Assembly (NCBI GenBank): GCA_963978545.1
Contig: OZ021723.1
Span: 99,232,002 to 99,296,001, forward strand
Length of the DNA stretch: 64,000 nucleotides
Direction: 5' to 3'
DNA from: Linyphia triangularis
Lineage: Eukaryota; Arthropoda; Arachnida; Araneae; Linyphiidae
A model generated the notes under the pieces. It saw only the letters and a program-made list of their open reading frames with translations, searched no databases and was not told the origin of the DNA. This document shows, piece by piece, positions 21,269-34,603 of the stretch. Both the position numbers and the translations under genes were made by a program. The stretch's first letter is position 1. Each line of letters begins with the position of its first letter.

Positions 21269-24200
21269 ATTTTGGTACAAGCTTGCTTGAGCTCATTGAA
21301 TTGAATACACTATAACGATGAGTGAACCAGTTTTAAAACTTAAAAGCGCTTATTTATCATCAAATAAAGAAAATACCTATTCAAAGTCAGGAATTAGGTG
21401 TTTTACGGTTCAATAACCGTATAATTTTTTATTTTTTTTTGTCTTCTTAGTTTAAAGTTAAGAACAAAATTGTTTTCCCTATCCTTTAAATTCGATATTC
21501 TGGAATAAACAGCTCGCAAGAGAACCTGATTTTTGGAGGATTGGCAAAACAATCAGCTTCGGAATATATTTTGTAAATTGCTTTTATTGAGGTTGCTACC
21601 GGACCAACTCGACTTGTTGCTCTGTTTTGAAAGTTTTGCTACCTACAAAATAAAAAAAAGTATTCGTGAGGTCTTAGATCTGTTTTTGATAGGATAGTCG
21701 ATTGAAATTTTATATGCAAAATCTTTGATTATGCAAGAATATATTTTTTTTTTACCTTTAGGTAATCTATCTAATGCAGAATCCGGACTTACTAGTTTTT
21801 TGCCATACGAGCTTCGTTCTCTGCACGCAAATGCGATTTTATTTTTTAAATATCAAACCCAATGAGCTTTGTTTCTAGGATCCTTCTTTATTGCTCAAGA
21901 GACTTGATGCTCTGTTTTATATTTTCATGCCACGAGATTTATTTTCAGTATTGCAGATAGCTTATCCAGACTACACTTAATGAATGCTTGCAATGAAACT
22001 GTTGAAATGATGTTTTGTTACTGAAATAAATCTAGTATCAAGTTGATCTAAATGGTTGTTTTCAGCTCCCGGTTAGCTTTCTTCGTGATTAGCTTAGGCG
22101 ATAGCATGATTTTGTAAAAAGTACCGATATTAAGTTAGTACATAAAAGATTTTTACTTTGAAGGGTATCAACATCACATATGCATATGACTTTCACAACT
22201 GCATTGAAGTATGCAAGTATTTTAAAAAATCGGATTACATGTTCTGTTTTTTGGCGTCTTCATTAGGAACCAGATTATAACCTTTGTGTTTGACAATTCC
22301 ACCTTTGCTATTTGAAACGTTTTGACTTGCCAATTTTAGCAGTATTTTATTGCAACCCTCCCCTGGTAAAAAATTTCTGAATATTTCATTTGAAGCATAT
22401 TCTCGCAGAAATGTTATCAGGTTAAAGTAGACGTGAAAAAAATACTACTTAACTTAACCGATTTTAAAATTGGATGTGGGTAATTTATAGCGCAAGTTCT
22501 TCACATTTAGAATTTCATCTTATTAACAATGGTTTTCACGATCCGCGCCATCTTTATTCAGACAACACGATGTCCCGCCTCTGTATGTGTAGGTAATAGT
22601 GTGTTCAGAGGTTGATTCAGCTTCAGCGGGGACAGTTACGGCGCTTAAAATAAGCTCATATTTACAATTTTGCAATATTCATTTAGAAACGGAATTATTA
22701 TTTCGCTATTGTATTCATTTTCCATCATCTTCAAATAGTTTGTCTTCAAGTCATTTTTGAATTCAGGTTTTATTTTATTTCTGGAAACGTGACTTTTAAA
22801 AATGTACCCATCTTAGATGATGATTATCGATATGTCAACTTTTGCTCCCACGTCAAAAAGTCACCTCTCAACGTCCAGATTAACCGAAAGTCGATGTCAA
22901 AAATGACTGTATCAGAGGGAGTGAAGCATTCGACCCCGACTCTTATGGTTCCTCCCTATTCCTCTTTAAAAAAGAAAACGCAGACAATGAATAAAAAAAA
23001 AAAATCTCCCCATTGAATCGAAAAAAACGGGGAAAGAAAAACTCATTTCTCCAAGGAAAAGGTCTTCATTTTCTACAAAGAAGATATGAATGGAAAGGAA
23101 TAAATAATAATAAAAAAAAATGGGAAAAAGGCTCGACCATGGGAAATCGGGATCGGGGGTGATCCGACCCCAGCACGCGATCTTTGGTGTGGGGTGGATG
23201 CGAAGACAAGGCTCTTGTAGGTAAAAGTAGACTCCTGCCTCACTTCGCTGTATTTTTGGAGGGAACATACTAACTTTCTGATGGACTTGTCCAAACATTA
23301 CGAAAGATGTGGTGAACCTTTACTGCGGTCGCTCATATGATATTTATGGAGCAGCTTCCTTGTAACTAGTGCCACTGTAACTAGCTACTTCCCTGTATCT
23401 TCAGCTAGCTTCAGTTTGAAATTCTTTTTGAACCTTTCAGTTAAATGTTTCATTTAATTCTCAAGATTAGAATCTGACTCTGACCTCGTGTATACCGATT
23501 TCGGAAAGACGATTTTGTGAAAGATGCGCAGCTCCTAGCTTGCGTGAAGCCATGGGTCACAATGATCATTAGGATCATCGTGATTTCCAGACTTGATGGG
23601 ATTCATCCGGATTCTTTCTCTCAAAACCTTGGTTGCTCTTCATATTTCAGATTCTGTTGTGACGATGTTTCAAAGCAGTGTTGGCGATGCGTAACTCATT
23701 TGCAATACATCCAACCTAAGATCTCCAATCACTTGACTTTTACTCTTTCCAACATATGTTACCATGTTGGTGTGGTATCGCAGTAAGTTATATTACAGTT
23801 TTATGACCTGCTTTACAAATGTTACAGAATGGTGACAGATTGGTAATGGCGTGTTTGGACATCTGTCCCTTCTCATGTAGACTTCTGTTACGGGCTTATC
23901 ACATATTCTGTCGAGTAAAGGCCATATAACTCGTGGCCTTTTATCAATGAGTACAATTTTGAAGGCACACCGAACCAAAATGATTTGTTTTAATGCAGTG
24001 AGATGTCTCGGGGTTCTCACACGAAAAGTGTTTGGCTAGTACCCACAAAGAGAAATGACCTTCTTACAAAGTAACAACCTTGCAACTGAATTCTTTCCGA
24101 AGTACTCCCTTCCTCTAAATATCCCTATATTTAACATACATTGTACCTGAAGCTCTTTTCGTGCGACATTACAAATACAGTAACCCCTCGTTATGATACT

Positions 24201-24429
24201 TATTATTTTATTATTGATTCCACAATGAAGTCAGTAGACAATCGCCATTTAACATTGTGAGGGTGGGGGGGGGGATACCAGAACCCTTAAAATGATCGAA
24301 GTACTCTAGACAAATCATTACTTTAAAAAATTATCAATGGCGAACCTGTTACCAGTTAAGTCTCTCCATAATGGAACTCTGTGGTTAATTTTGTCCAAGT
24401 ATTACGGAAAGTCTGTCGGTACCGAATTA
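21269..24429. other. Non-coding DNA, 3.1 kb, no shared repeat
   Basis: This is the longest stretch without an identified repeat family. A G+C-richer patch at 23120-23270 ends in CTTGTAG/GTAAAAG, a donor-like site, after a short open frame, but nothing is recognised. CAGTAACCCCTCGTTATGAT near 24178 resembles a decayed transposon end. Confidence 0.4.
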
Positions 24430-24597
24430 CGTCCTTCCCATGACGCATCAATCGCCGGTGAATACATTACGAGGCCCCCCCTCTATCTCCCGATCCTTGG
24501 TGGTGGATCGATATCCGTGTTGCCGCCATTGTAGAGTCTCTGGCATCTGTCTCACTCGTCGTTGGTCGACGGGCCGATGAAGACGTTCGTCGTGTAA

Positions 24598-24718
24598 ATG
24601 CTGATGTGGAGGATCGTTGTGTTGTTCGTGTGTGTTGGGGCCGGGGTGGCCTACAGGGCCGGAGGAGGACACCGGTGGTATTCCTGGGCCGCTTCTGGAC
24701 ATCTCAGGCACCATAGAG
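24598..24718 (+). CDS. Candidate first coding exon with signal peptide
   Basis: A TAA stop lies directly before ATG at 24598 in the same frame. Two possible starts (24598 and 24604) lead into the hydrophobic stretch WRIVVLFVCVGAGVAYRAGG, which has a positive residue, a hydrophobic core and small residues fit for signal-peptidase cleavage. About 40 codons later the frame reaches AGAG/GTAAGG near 24719-24720, a good 5' splice site in phase 1. Upstream to about 24430 the DNA is unusually G+C-rich, as a 5' leader might be. Secreted-ligand genes often have such a first exon before a long intron. No family is identified. The opposite strand is also open here (24448-24864), which lowers confidence. 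Confidence 0.35.
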
Positions 24719-24719
24719 G

Positions 24720-26001
24720 TAAGGAAAAGCAGATGACTCATCATAGCTCGGAACATGCGTTTCTGTCTCGGGACTTGTTTGGATTTTGTTGTGATGGATT
24801 TTGGAGAAGGGGGACCAGTGGCTTTCCTAGATGGGTTTTTAAGGATCATTACGGCGTCCCACACCTAAGTGTTTTATCTGTCTCGCTATTATAAAAGAAT
24901 CGTAAGAAGTTTCGCATTTTCTGTAAGAGTAAAAAGACCGTCTCGATTTTATTGTAATTGAAGATTCAGTGTGGATCTTTTGTATTAAACTGAAGTAGAT
25001 GTTTTATGTAATTTTATGCTCAGTTTTGTCGTCACATTGTAGCAAGTTTAATTTTTTTTTTTTGCTCCGATTATGTTTATCGGTTGTATCTAAAAGAACT
25101 TCGAGATCTTTTAGGCAAGAAGTTCACTGAAAAGCCTTTACTCCTTAGTAACGTGATATGTCTAAAGACCAACTATCTGACATAGTCAATAATCCATCTA
25201 TTTGGATTTTCTTTAGTAGGATATCGATAAAATGTCACAGATATTAGTAATAATCCATCGTTGAGTGCCGCGATGATTTCCAACTCTTCCATGGATTTCC
25301 TCCTTTCTTTAATAAATTGCAATATTACTGTCTAAGCCGCGTTTAACTCCAATTTTTTTAGAAATAGAGTTAAAAGTGCAATCAATTGTCACATTAGCGT
25401 TGACGAACTGATAATGGCATGTCGTTAAGTGGAAAACAATGCAGCTCGTGAGAAAATTTACAAAAAAAAAAAAAAAAAAACAGCATTTTTATCTTTCTAC
25501 GTTTTTGAACCTGGAAGTAGCTTTTCTCAAAATCATGACCAACTGGCTTAAACCATTCTTATCCTTTACCTTTTAATTACGTTTAGTATGGAGACAACCA
25601 GTTATTGTTCAGTACAGAAGTCACTTAAAGCACTTACTGGTAATAACAACTCATCCAGGCATTTACTCATATAAAGTAAAATAAGTGTCAAGGCCTTAAT
25701 GCTATTACTAAGAATAGTATTAGTTTATGTAAATGTCTTGCGTTGTTTTTCTTAATCTTGTTCACTGTTCTATACTATAACTGCATACGCTACAGGTTGA
25801 CGGTGCTATCTTTATTTTGTTCGATTTCAGGTTATAATTGAGATATTTTGTGTTATTTTAAGGCGTATCTAATATGTGTCTTCGTAACGGAGGTTTTCAT
25901 TTTTAACTGTAGTTTCTGAAATTGGATTAGAAATCCTTTGTAAAACAAGAATAAAAAATAATGCATGCCCTTTACCTCTTTGCTCTAGCCAGCCCTATGG
26001 A
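24720..26001. other. Non-coding DNA, possible intron
   Basis: Follows the candidate splice donor. A-tract at about 25463-25481. No gene or shared repeat recognised before the SINE. Confidence 0.4.
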
Positions 26002-26178
26002 GCCGACCAAACGGTATAGTGATTAGCGTCCTAGCTTCTAGACTGCGAGGTTGCGGGTTCGAGTCCCGTGAAAGGCATGGGTGTTTGTAAATATATGTGT
26101 GCTTGTCTAATGACGAATGTTTCGGCGCATTATAGCCCTCGTGTTGCTGACGGCGCCAGATAATCTGAAAACAACCAA
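26002..26178 (+). mobile_element. tRNA-derived SINE, copy 1
   Basis: The head GCCGACCAAACGGTATAGTG has an A-box-like region (TATAGTGRTTAGCG). About 40 bp on, the B box GGTTCGAGTCC is intact. A unique body ending AACAACCAA follows. Flanking duplications CCAGCCCTATGGA (25989-26001) and CCAGTCCTATGGA (26179-26191) differ at one base. Such long duplications indicate LINE-driven retroposition; transcription would be by RNA polymerase III. Confidence 0.9.
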
Positions 26179-26198
26179 CCAGTCCTATGGATAACACT

Positions 26199-26619
26199 AA
26201 CTATGGCCACAGAACCTGGAAATCAGGGAAATGTCTGGGAGCTTTCTGATTCTGGAAAAAATCAGGGAAATGTCAGGGAACTTTTTACAATTTCACCAAA
26301 ATCCTTGAAATTTTCTATTATTTTTGGCGCGTTTCCCCTTTCATCCGTATTTCGGCGCCATTTACCCGGAAAATTGCTGTAGTAATCGTTAAAAGTTTAA
26401 TGTAACAGAATAATTTAAACTTTTGATCAACGCCAAAGCTATATATATTTTAAAGTGACGTATTGTCTCTTTAGCATATATGTCCAATTTTATCAAAGTA
26501 TCTACACCTCTGGAAAAATTGGCGAAATTTGAAAAAAGGAAAAAAAAATTCTGTAAAATCATTGAATTTTTAAAAAATCTGCGAGGGAACTTTTTTTCCT
26601 GAATTTTGTGGCTACTCTG
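26199..26619 (+). mobile_element. Family B MITE, copy 1
   Basis: Internal order matches the other copies: GGCCACAGAACCTGGAAATC at the left, repeated TCAGGGAA motifs, and TTTTCCTGAATTTTGTGGC at the right. The ends are decayed and no duplication is visible. It lies 8 bp after the SINE's right duplication. Non-coding. Confidence 0.8.
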
Positions 26620-28188
26620 ATACATTAGTTTTCACAATCCAAAGCGTAAAGATAAAAAGATACCGAGAACCCTCCATTCGAGCACTTATTGGATTCTAGT
26701 CTGCCGAGTTTTCTTCGACATGGCAAATCCAGTATTTCAGTGAGTGTAATAGGTAAAGATGTCCTGTCCCCGCAGTGTTATTGTATTCTTTGACTCCATT
26801 TCTTTTTCATAAATTCTACCCCACCTCTCCTCTATCTTCAAAATAAATTTTTTTCCTAAGCTCCCTCAATAATGCACACAATCCTCTTATCGGGTCGGTC
26901 CCACCCGCTATAAATACCTCCCTCTTCTTCAAGTGGAATCGTGTAAAAGACCCGACAACGTATTCTTCAAAAATCCCGACACAGGGGGGGGGGGGGGGAC
27001 AAAAAAACGACGGCAATCGTGACGACGAACGGATGAATTATTAAACGGTCGGGGATTGCGCCGGGTTTGGGGGGGGGAATTGGAATGTCATTCGCACATT
27101 CCGATGATCGTTTTATTTTATTTTTTGTGTGTTGTGGGGAAAGGTTTGTACGAAGGTGTGCTCTGCAACAGCGGAGTTCCTGTTCATTTCCTTGTTGAGA
27201 GCCTTCCTTCGAGTTTAGATGTGAACATTGTTCAAGCTGGAGGCCAAGTGTAGTGATTAGCAGAATTTACGCGTTTTGCGCTGCAGGTGTCCGTAATTGA
27301 ACCGCTGCTGTTTAGAGTCTTGTACAGCCTGTGTCAATTAATGTATCTACATGACTAGTTCATACTTACTACATGAACACGCGACTTTGAAAAAATCCCA
27401 AACTTTAAGTGGGGACTGACACCGGATAACACTTTTGACCAACTTGAAACGATACCCTTGGGCTTAAGGCCCATAGTAATTAACTGCATATCCAATTTTT
27501 GCCATGAGAATTAAATAAGTTGATTTTTTAAGGATTTGCATGAAAATTAACCTTACAAGCTGAAGCATTCCCAACTTCCAGCGTGTTCTAGTTTCAACCG
27601 TCCAGTTCTTGCTTTATCTATGTTCCTGTGCAGTATAGTTCTTGTGCTGGAGAATTCTCGATACAAGCAACCAAGCGTTCTCATGATCACACCCCATTTG
27701 ATGGGACTGCTTTTTTTTTTAACGGACGAGGCCTATTACCGTTCCTTATCGAATGCAGCCATCGTATTGCCCTGTTAATAGTGAGGAGTCTTAACAACCA
27801 GGGGAGCCATCGTTCCGCCCATTCCCACCACCCCGCCCCCTCCAAAACTCATTTGGCGGGCTAATTAGGACGAGGCACGCGATAACGATCGCCAAAATAT
27901 TACTAGCCTCACTCCCGCAAAATATAATGAATTGCTGAGCTCGGCCCCGTTCCGTTTTGATAACGACTATTAAGAAGAGGCAAGGCTGATTAGGGCTCGC
28001 TTTTGCCGATCAAGCACGGGCAAGAAATTGCCATCGTTAAGGCGTGTCATTGACGAAAAGGTGAGTTTTGTTTAAGGCAGCTGGCTGGCTTCTTTTGCTT
28101 TGTTTGCGGGGAGGGGGGTGGGGGGTTATCGGGAAAAACGGGATCATTTCCTTGTGGTGTGGCGGAAACTCCACATTACCCGTCCCGT
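26620..28188. other. Non-coding DNA with G+C-richer patches
   Basis: A 15-base G run lies at 26984-26998. The 27640-28260 part has balanced composition, contains GCTAATTAGG-type homeodomain cores and could be a conserved non-coding element. No frame is recognised. Confidence 0.35.
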
Positions 28189-28208
28189 TTCCTGTGACGT
28201 CACAGGAA
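28189..28208. promoter_or_regulatory. Perfect 20-bp palindrome with CRE and ETS cores
   Basis: TTCCTGTGACGTCACAGGAA reads the same on both strands. It centres on the ATF/CREB site TGACGTCA and has an ETS-type GGAA core on each side. It lies in a G+C-richer stretch. Binding is inferred from the motif only. Confidence 0.4.
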
Positions 28209-28398
28209 TGTTTACGCTTCCTGGAATGGTTTTGGGAACGATGCCGACGGCTTTGTTGAAAATTAGGGCATGATCGGAACACCGTCTTTGAATGTGATTT
28301 ATCTTGAAGTGATGGTGGCTGTGTTAGGTGACGTCCGAAATTAATACGATTGTACTAGAGTCTGTATGGGCCGCAATATCATGTTGTACATTTTATAC

Positions 28399-28810
28399 CA
28401 GAGTGACCACAGAACCGGGAAAACCTGGAAATCAGGGAGCTTTCTGATTCTGGAAAAAATCAGGGAACTTTTTAAAATTTCTTGAAAATCAGGGAAATTT
28501 GGTATTGTTTAAATCACGTTCATCCGTATTTTGGCTCTATTTGCATGGAGATTTGTAGTGGTAAGCCATTAGCAGTTTAATGTTACGGAATAATTTGAAC
28601 TTTTCATTACCAGCAAAACTATTTTATAAAAAATTGCATATTATCTCTTTAGAATACATGTTCTATTTTATCAGAGTGTCTAGACATCTGGAAAACCTAA
28701 GAAAATTGGGGAAATTCGGAAAAAAGTTTGCCCTAAAATCATGGAATTTTTTAGGAATCTGTCAGTGAAATATCAGGGAACTTTTTTTCCTGAATTTTGT
28801 GGCCACCCTG
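28399..28810 (+). mobile_element. Family B MITE, copy 2
   Basis: Ends CAGAGTGACCAC and GTGGCCACCCTG; perfect 5-bp duplication TATAC (28394-28398 and 28811-28815). Repeated TCAGGGAA motifs near both ends. Non-coding. Confidence 0.9.
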
Positions 28811-29215
28811 TATACATTTATACTGTTCCGTCAAACTTCTCTCGTCTTATGTTTATCATATAATTACCTTAAGTGTTCGCCATCGCGTAAGCTCAAATAG
28901 CTGTGCCTCAGTATTATCCAGTTCAAATTGATTGAGTTATTGCAAGTTGTGAGCATGTCTCCTGATAGGGAATTAAGGGGGCATTCGGTAAAAATCTCAC
29001 CTTCACCGCCTTGCCAAAGATACATACATCACTTAAATACACTCCTTTCTTCTGGCGCAGCGTAGCCAACATTGATTCTTGTGCCATAAAAAATCATTTA
29101 ACCAACCACTCCTTTCTTCACTTTTTTTCCCGAGTGAAGCCAAAGCCCTCACTCATCTACCAAGTCTTCCACTTCCCATACAACCATAACTCTGAAATTT
29201 GGTACAAATGTCAAC
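28811..29215. other. Non-coding DNA
   Basis: No recognised feature. Confidence 0.4.
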
Positions 29216-29458
29216 TATACTAAACTCCAACTTAACTTGACATCACTAGACGATAGATCTCCACCGTGCTCATTGGCAATTAATCCATTTTAGCTGAGTG
29301 AAGACATAATTCTCGCCAAACCTTAGAGCCTTTTGTTCTCTACAGGGTTGTGGTTTGGCGAATATTATGCTTTCACTCCGCCAAAATGGATTAAATACCT
29401 ATGAGCACTGTGACGATCTACCGTCTAGTGATGTCAAGCTAAGTTGAAGTTTAGTATA
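29216..29458. mobile_element. Family C palindromic MITE, copy 2
   Basis: Same structure and central orientation as the copy at 3539. Both tips are TATACTAAAC and its inverse. A few bases are lost near the tips (TCACTAGACG in place of TCACTTAGACG). Confidence 0.85.
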
Positions 29459-29732
29459 GGAGAACTTAAGATAAAGTAAGCTATTTCGCTCTCGATTGAC
29501 TACATTTGAAGGGTCGAAAATGAAATAAATGTTGTATACGTGGACTATGCAAATTCCCATTTCCAATGCAGTCACATGTCTGATATTCAGTAAAAATGTC
29601 AACTTGGATAAGCATAGAAAAAGTAAGCTATTCCAATCTTGATAAACCAACTTTCAGGGGTCGAACGAAGTCAAATCTTTCAAATGTGGAATATCCCGAT
29701 TCCTCAAAAGCTATGACTCTAAAAATTGGTAC

Positions 29733-29910
29733 GCCGACCAAACGGTATAGTGGTTAGCGTGCTAGCTTCTAGACCGCGAGGTTGCGGGTTGGAGTCCCGT
29801 GTTTGGCATGGGTGTTTGTAAATGTATGTTGGCTTGTCTAATGACGAATGTTTCGGCGCATTATAGCCCTCGTGTTGCTGACGGCGCCAGATAATCTGAA
29901 AAACAACCAA
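29733..29910 (+). mobile_element. tRNA-derived SINE, copy 2
   Basis: Same head and body as copy 1, with a perfect 14-bp target duplication CTAAAAATTGGTAC (29719-29732 and 29911-29924). The B box has one change (GGTTGGAGTCC). This is the clearest insertion of the family. Confidence 0.93.
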
Positions 29911-29924
29911 CTAAAAATTGGTAC

Positions 29925-31775
29925 AAATTATCACAAAACTAAGCACAATAAAACTAAGCTATCACGATTTATATTCGTTTCGTTACTCTTTAAAGTAAAA
30001 ATATAGATTAAACGAACCAAATTTGGAATATTCCTATGTCTTATTTCCCTTTGAGCCAGGATGAGAGATGATTTGAGCGTTGGCAACGCCGTGCACTTTA
30101 GCTGGTCATTATACATATGTAAATTTATTCAAATGAGGTTCCATTTAGTTAGTTAAAGTATCTTAAACAAAAGCTTTTTCACTCTTAATAAACCAGCTCA
30201 AAAGTTACCAAGTTATCCTTAGTTGTTGGCTAACATAACAAATAAGTCGAACTATACGGATTTGCACGAACGATAATAATTTTTAATCCTCATACAAGCA
30301 GAAGGAGCTGCAATTAATTTTTCACTTGGTTTCCCAAAATCCGGAACCGTAAGCCTTTAAAAATGGGTGCCTCATTCATTAAAATATCCAATTAATATAG
30401 GCGGAGGAACAATGTTTGCTCTGAAAGAACAAATGAGAATTTACTCTCGCCCGTTGCCATCCTTCTCGCGACAAAAGATAAACAAAAACAGTAACGCCCT
30501 GCGTTCGCCGCGGATTTATAGAAGGGAGGGGAAGATTTTGCACCTCTAAGTAAACACCAGAAAGAACAACAAACGAAAAGGTATGATTCTTTAAAGGAAG
30601 ACTGAATAATGATGAGTTGTTCCTTTAAAAAAAAGCGTCCTATTAGCATATTACGTGATGATGTAGCGAAAATCTAACGAAACTTTATCCATAATCAAGG
30701 GATTCGGAGATCGGAATATAATGACTTCTCAACTCAAAAAGGAATTGTGATTTGGACTTAGCGAATGGTGTCGAGTTAGTCAATTGTGTAACAGGCAAAT
30801 TTAAGGCCCTTACTTATTAAAAAGAACGGGGTTCCGATTATTAAAAATAACGCGATGTTGTTTGAGTTAGGTGGCAGCGCTTTTGGAAAGTTTTGTTTGA
30901 GGGATAACTTGTTTAGTGTGCTCATGTTTGATGTTTTGTTTACACATAGAAATCAAATTGAAATCATTTATTAGCTCTTGCATTTTGAGAGCAGTTTCAT
31001 TGTTTCAACTTTTATGTAAAGATAATTTGATTTGTATTTGAGTTCAATTTTTATTACAATTACTATGCAGACCTAAGGATTAGTTCATGAAATAAGAGAA
31101 TACTGGTAAAATGTTGGTGGGTGATTACTTGAGTAAATAATTATCATGTTACATGTTTACAGTAACAGTAGGGTCTAATATTTCATATGTATTTGTGAAT
31201 TTTAAAGGTGTCAAACAAAGGATTGTTACACGTGTTTTAGGAATCGACAAGTAGTTCAATAAATACGACGTTTGATTGCGTTAGAAGTACTTCAAATAGT
31301 TGAACTCTAAGAATTCAAATCGCGCTTATTTATTGACAGACATTATTTTTTAAGTTTACTGGTTTATAAAAATTACACATGAAGAGAACCTTCACTGATT
31401 TTAAAAAAGCATATTTTGTTTACTAAGTATTGTTGGAGTTTGAGTTCGCATACTCGGTTTTTCGCTAAATGGTTGTGCAAAAATAAGTATATTATGAATC
31501 TGCGTCGGTTTTTAATGGTCATTCCGTTGTTGATCTTTACCTGAACGATTTATACAAAATCTAAATTTTCAAGTATCAATCGTATTTATTGCACACCTCT
31601 TCGTAAAATCACAATTAGGGAATTTACTATAAAATCTTTTGATGAATTTGTTTGTGTAGCTATGAGGTGAATTTAAGTTTAAAGCAAATGATATAAATGA
31701 CCACTCGTAAGTGAAGTTATTCTTTCCCGAATTTTAATAATTTTATATTCCAAAATATTCTTTTCCTCCAAGTTC
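29925..31775. other. Non-coding DNA, 1.8 kb
   Basis: A+T-rich with no shared repeat and no recognised frame. Confidence 0.45.
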
Positions 31776-32020
31776 TATACTAAACTTCAACTTAACTAGA
31801 CATCACTTAGACGGTAGATCGTCACGGTGCTCATAGGTATTTAATCCATTTTGGCGGCGTGAAAGCATAATGTTCGCCAAACCACAACCCTATAGAGAAC
31901 AAAAGGCTATAAGGTTTGGCGAGAATTATGTCTTCACTCCGCCAAAATGGATTTAATACCTATGAGCACTGTGACGATCTACCGTCTAAGTGATGTCTAG
32001 TTAAGTTGAAGTTTAGTATA
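31776..32020. mobile_element. Family C palindromic MITE, copy 3
   Basis: Tips as in the other copies; the centre (ACCACAACCCTATAGAG) is in the opposite orientation to copies 1 and 2. Arms nearly perfect. Confidence 0.87.
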
Positions 32021-33559
32021 GTACGAAGTACAGAAAGAGTATTGACTTTTAAACAAACTTTCAAAAGCCTTTGAGTCGCTATTTATCCGCTTTACTTGAA
32101 CATTAAAACATAACTAAATGCAGCGTGTCAATAAAGCATGCGCCCTCTCGCACAGTGGATCTTAACATTCCTTAAACAAATTCTCAAACGCGGTAGCTCC
32201 TTTCCTCCCAGCGCTTTTCTGCCAAACAAAAATCATTTCCGCGATTCATTTACCAGCGACAAACAGCGACTCTTAATTTTTAACCGTTTAAGCACATACC
32301 CCAAGACTGCTAGCAGCCCCGACTTCGCCCATAAACTATACATAGTCCCCTGCTTTTCTACATCGCCATCTTTTCCACATCGAAAATTTATGTCCATCGC
32401 GTACCTCGGTGCTTTCATCGGTGCGTTAAGCGATTTATGCTAATTTCCCTTCTTCTCCTTTAAAGGGGGGGGGGGGGGACGGGAGGAGTACAAACATCAA
32501 ATATTGATGGCGGCCTTTGCAGAAACACTTTTAAGTCTGTTTGCGCCGCCCCGACAAACGGCCGTGATGAGTCCTGAAAGGGCTGCTTTTGTGCCAAATC
32601 AATAGGAGAAGGGATAGGGTTGGACCAAAACAAATAGGAGGAGAGAATTCTTTTTTGGCCCTGGGTAAAAGGGTATTATTCCTGAGGGGAAGAAGGGCAT
32701 AACTAAGATATAAGTACTTGGGAGTGGTGGCAGTGTTTGCTGAAGGACTTTTGCTTGCGATTCTGTGGCAACCAGATGATTGTTGCATTGTTCGGGTCTC
32801 TTTAGTTATGGGGGCCTTCACTTCTAAAGGTTGTGGAGACCCCGCCGAGAGGTGATGTCTATGTCAGGACTTGGTTCTGGTGTATGAAGGAGTTAATAGA
32901 ATAGAAGTTATTCGCCCTGTTGGAAAGGATAATAGGATAATGTTGATGAATGTATTTAACTTGTGTTTAAGTTATTACTTATTAATCTTGTATGGGTACT
33001 ATGGTCGTGGGACTTGGGATCACTCGTATTTTGATTTTCTTATGTCAAAATGTCTAGGCAAAATGGTTACAAGAAGGACAAATAGGATTTGATACTTATT
33101 GATTAACAGAATGGCGATGTATTTGTTTGTAGACGCCGTTGGCACGTTCTGGCAAAATTTATATTCCTTTATGATTCACCGTCATGATATTGAGTTCAGT
33201 AGATAGGCAGGGTAGAAATAGAAAATCGGATATATTTAATGATTTTAAGAGAACGATCGTTCTATAGGGTTACTTACGTATTGAGTCAAGTCGAAGGTCT
33301 TGGTCGGGATGTTATCCATTTTCCGTAAAAATAAAATATAACGCGACATTATTCAATTTCTGCACTTATGATTTAAAAAAAAAAACGTAGTATATTGTAA
33401 AAATCGTAGTTAATGACATTTTTATACTTTTATATTCCTATTTTTTTTTATTATTATTATTATTTTTAACTTATGACGGCAGTACTATATTCATGATAAA
33501 TCATAGTTAGAGTTCGCCATCCTCTGCTTGTATTTTGAATGCATTTCTTTGCTTTGAGT
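32021..33559. other. Non-coding DNA
   Basis: A 14-base G run lies at 32465-32478. Frames at 32138-32443 and 32531-32821 are modest and unrecognised. Confidence 0.4.

Positions 33560-33629
<70 letters not shown>
33560..33629. repeat. (TA)n microsatellite, left of LTR copy 2
   Basis: About 34 TA units. A second TA tract on the far side of the LTR (about 34608-34636) suggests that the LTR landed inside one TA tract. Confidence 0.95.
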
Positions 33630-33634
<5 letters not shown>

Positions 33635-34603
33635 CGTGGTAAAACTTCGGAAGATTTGAAGCCAAAGCAGATCGAAACTTGCAGAAATTTATTCCAATAT
33701 AACTCTTCACAGATTCCTTTACAACTCCAGAACTTCTCGTTCTAGTAGACAGAATACAGCTCTCTTCACAACAATAGAGCACAAAACAGCAGTTAAAAAC
33801 TTAACAACACTACTGCTCAAATCGCTGCAAAAGACAATGCAATACAGTTCGCTTTCGGAACGCTCACTGAGACTCAGTAATTCCAGTCAACTAATGGACT
33901 CAGCTAACAACTTCTGACTAACCTAGCTGACTAACTCAGTGACTCAAAATCAGTCAACTAACTTCCCCGTTCTCTTGGTCAGCCTTATATAGGACAGGTG
34001 AATCTTCTATACTAAACTTCAACTTAACTAGACATCACTTAGACGGTAGATCGTTCCAGTGCTCTTAGGTATTTAATCCATTTTGGCGGCGTGAAAGCAT
34101 AATGCTCGCCAAACCACAACCCTATAGAGAACAAAAGGCTATAAGGTTTGGCGAGAATTATGTCTTCACTTCGCCAAAATGGATTAAATACCTATGAGCA
34201 CTGTGGCGATCTACGGTCTAAGTAATGTCTAGTTAAGTTGAAGTTTAGTATAGAGGTAGATATTTGGAGAACTTTCCAGATCGTAGTCGAAAAGTCCTAT
34301 ACAAGTACATGGAGATCGAAAATGTCGCCACGTTTGGCGATTTCTCGCCAAATTTGGCGACAAAAATTAGTCGCCAGAACCGTCGCCAATTTGGCGAGAT
34401 TTCCATAATGTTAAATGCCCTGCTCCTTGTAAAACTCGCTTCCCAGCGTTACCTCTGTAAGACTCGTTATCAAGCATTGAAACCCATATTGCCGGGAAGC
34501 CAACTTAAGACGAACTATTGCACTGCCTTATGCGAAATGTACATAGATGTTCCTATTTACAAAATTAACACTACGAAATATTTATAAATATACAAAAATT
34601 CGT

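Noticed and set aside
24448..24864. 138-codon minus-strand frame, Pro/His-rich
   Set aside because: Opposite the candidate signal-peptide exon; it looks like a G+C-driven shadow, although it cannot be excluded.
26002..26075. Functional tRNA gene
   Set aside because: The tRNA-like head recurs with the same 100-bp body and target duplications at three sites, so it is a SINE.
34264..34587. 107-codon frame
   Set aside because: It lies wholly inside the inverted solo LTR, and equivalent frames appear in other LTR copies only by shared descent.
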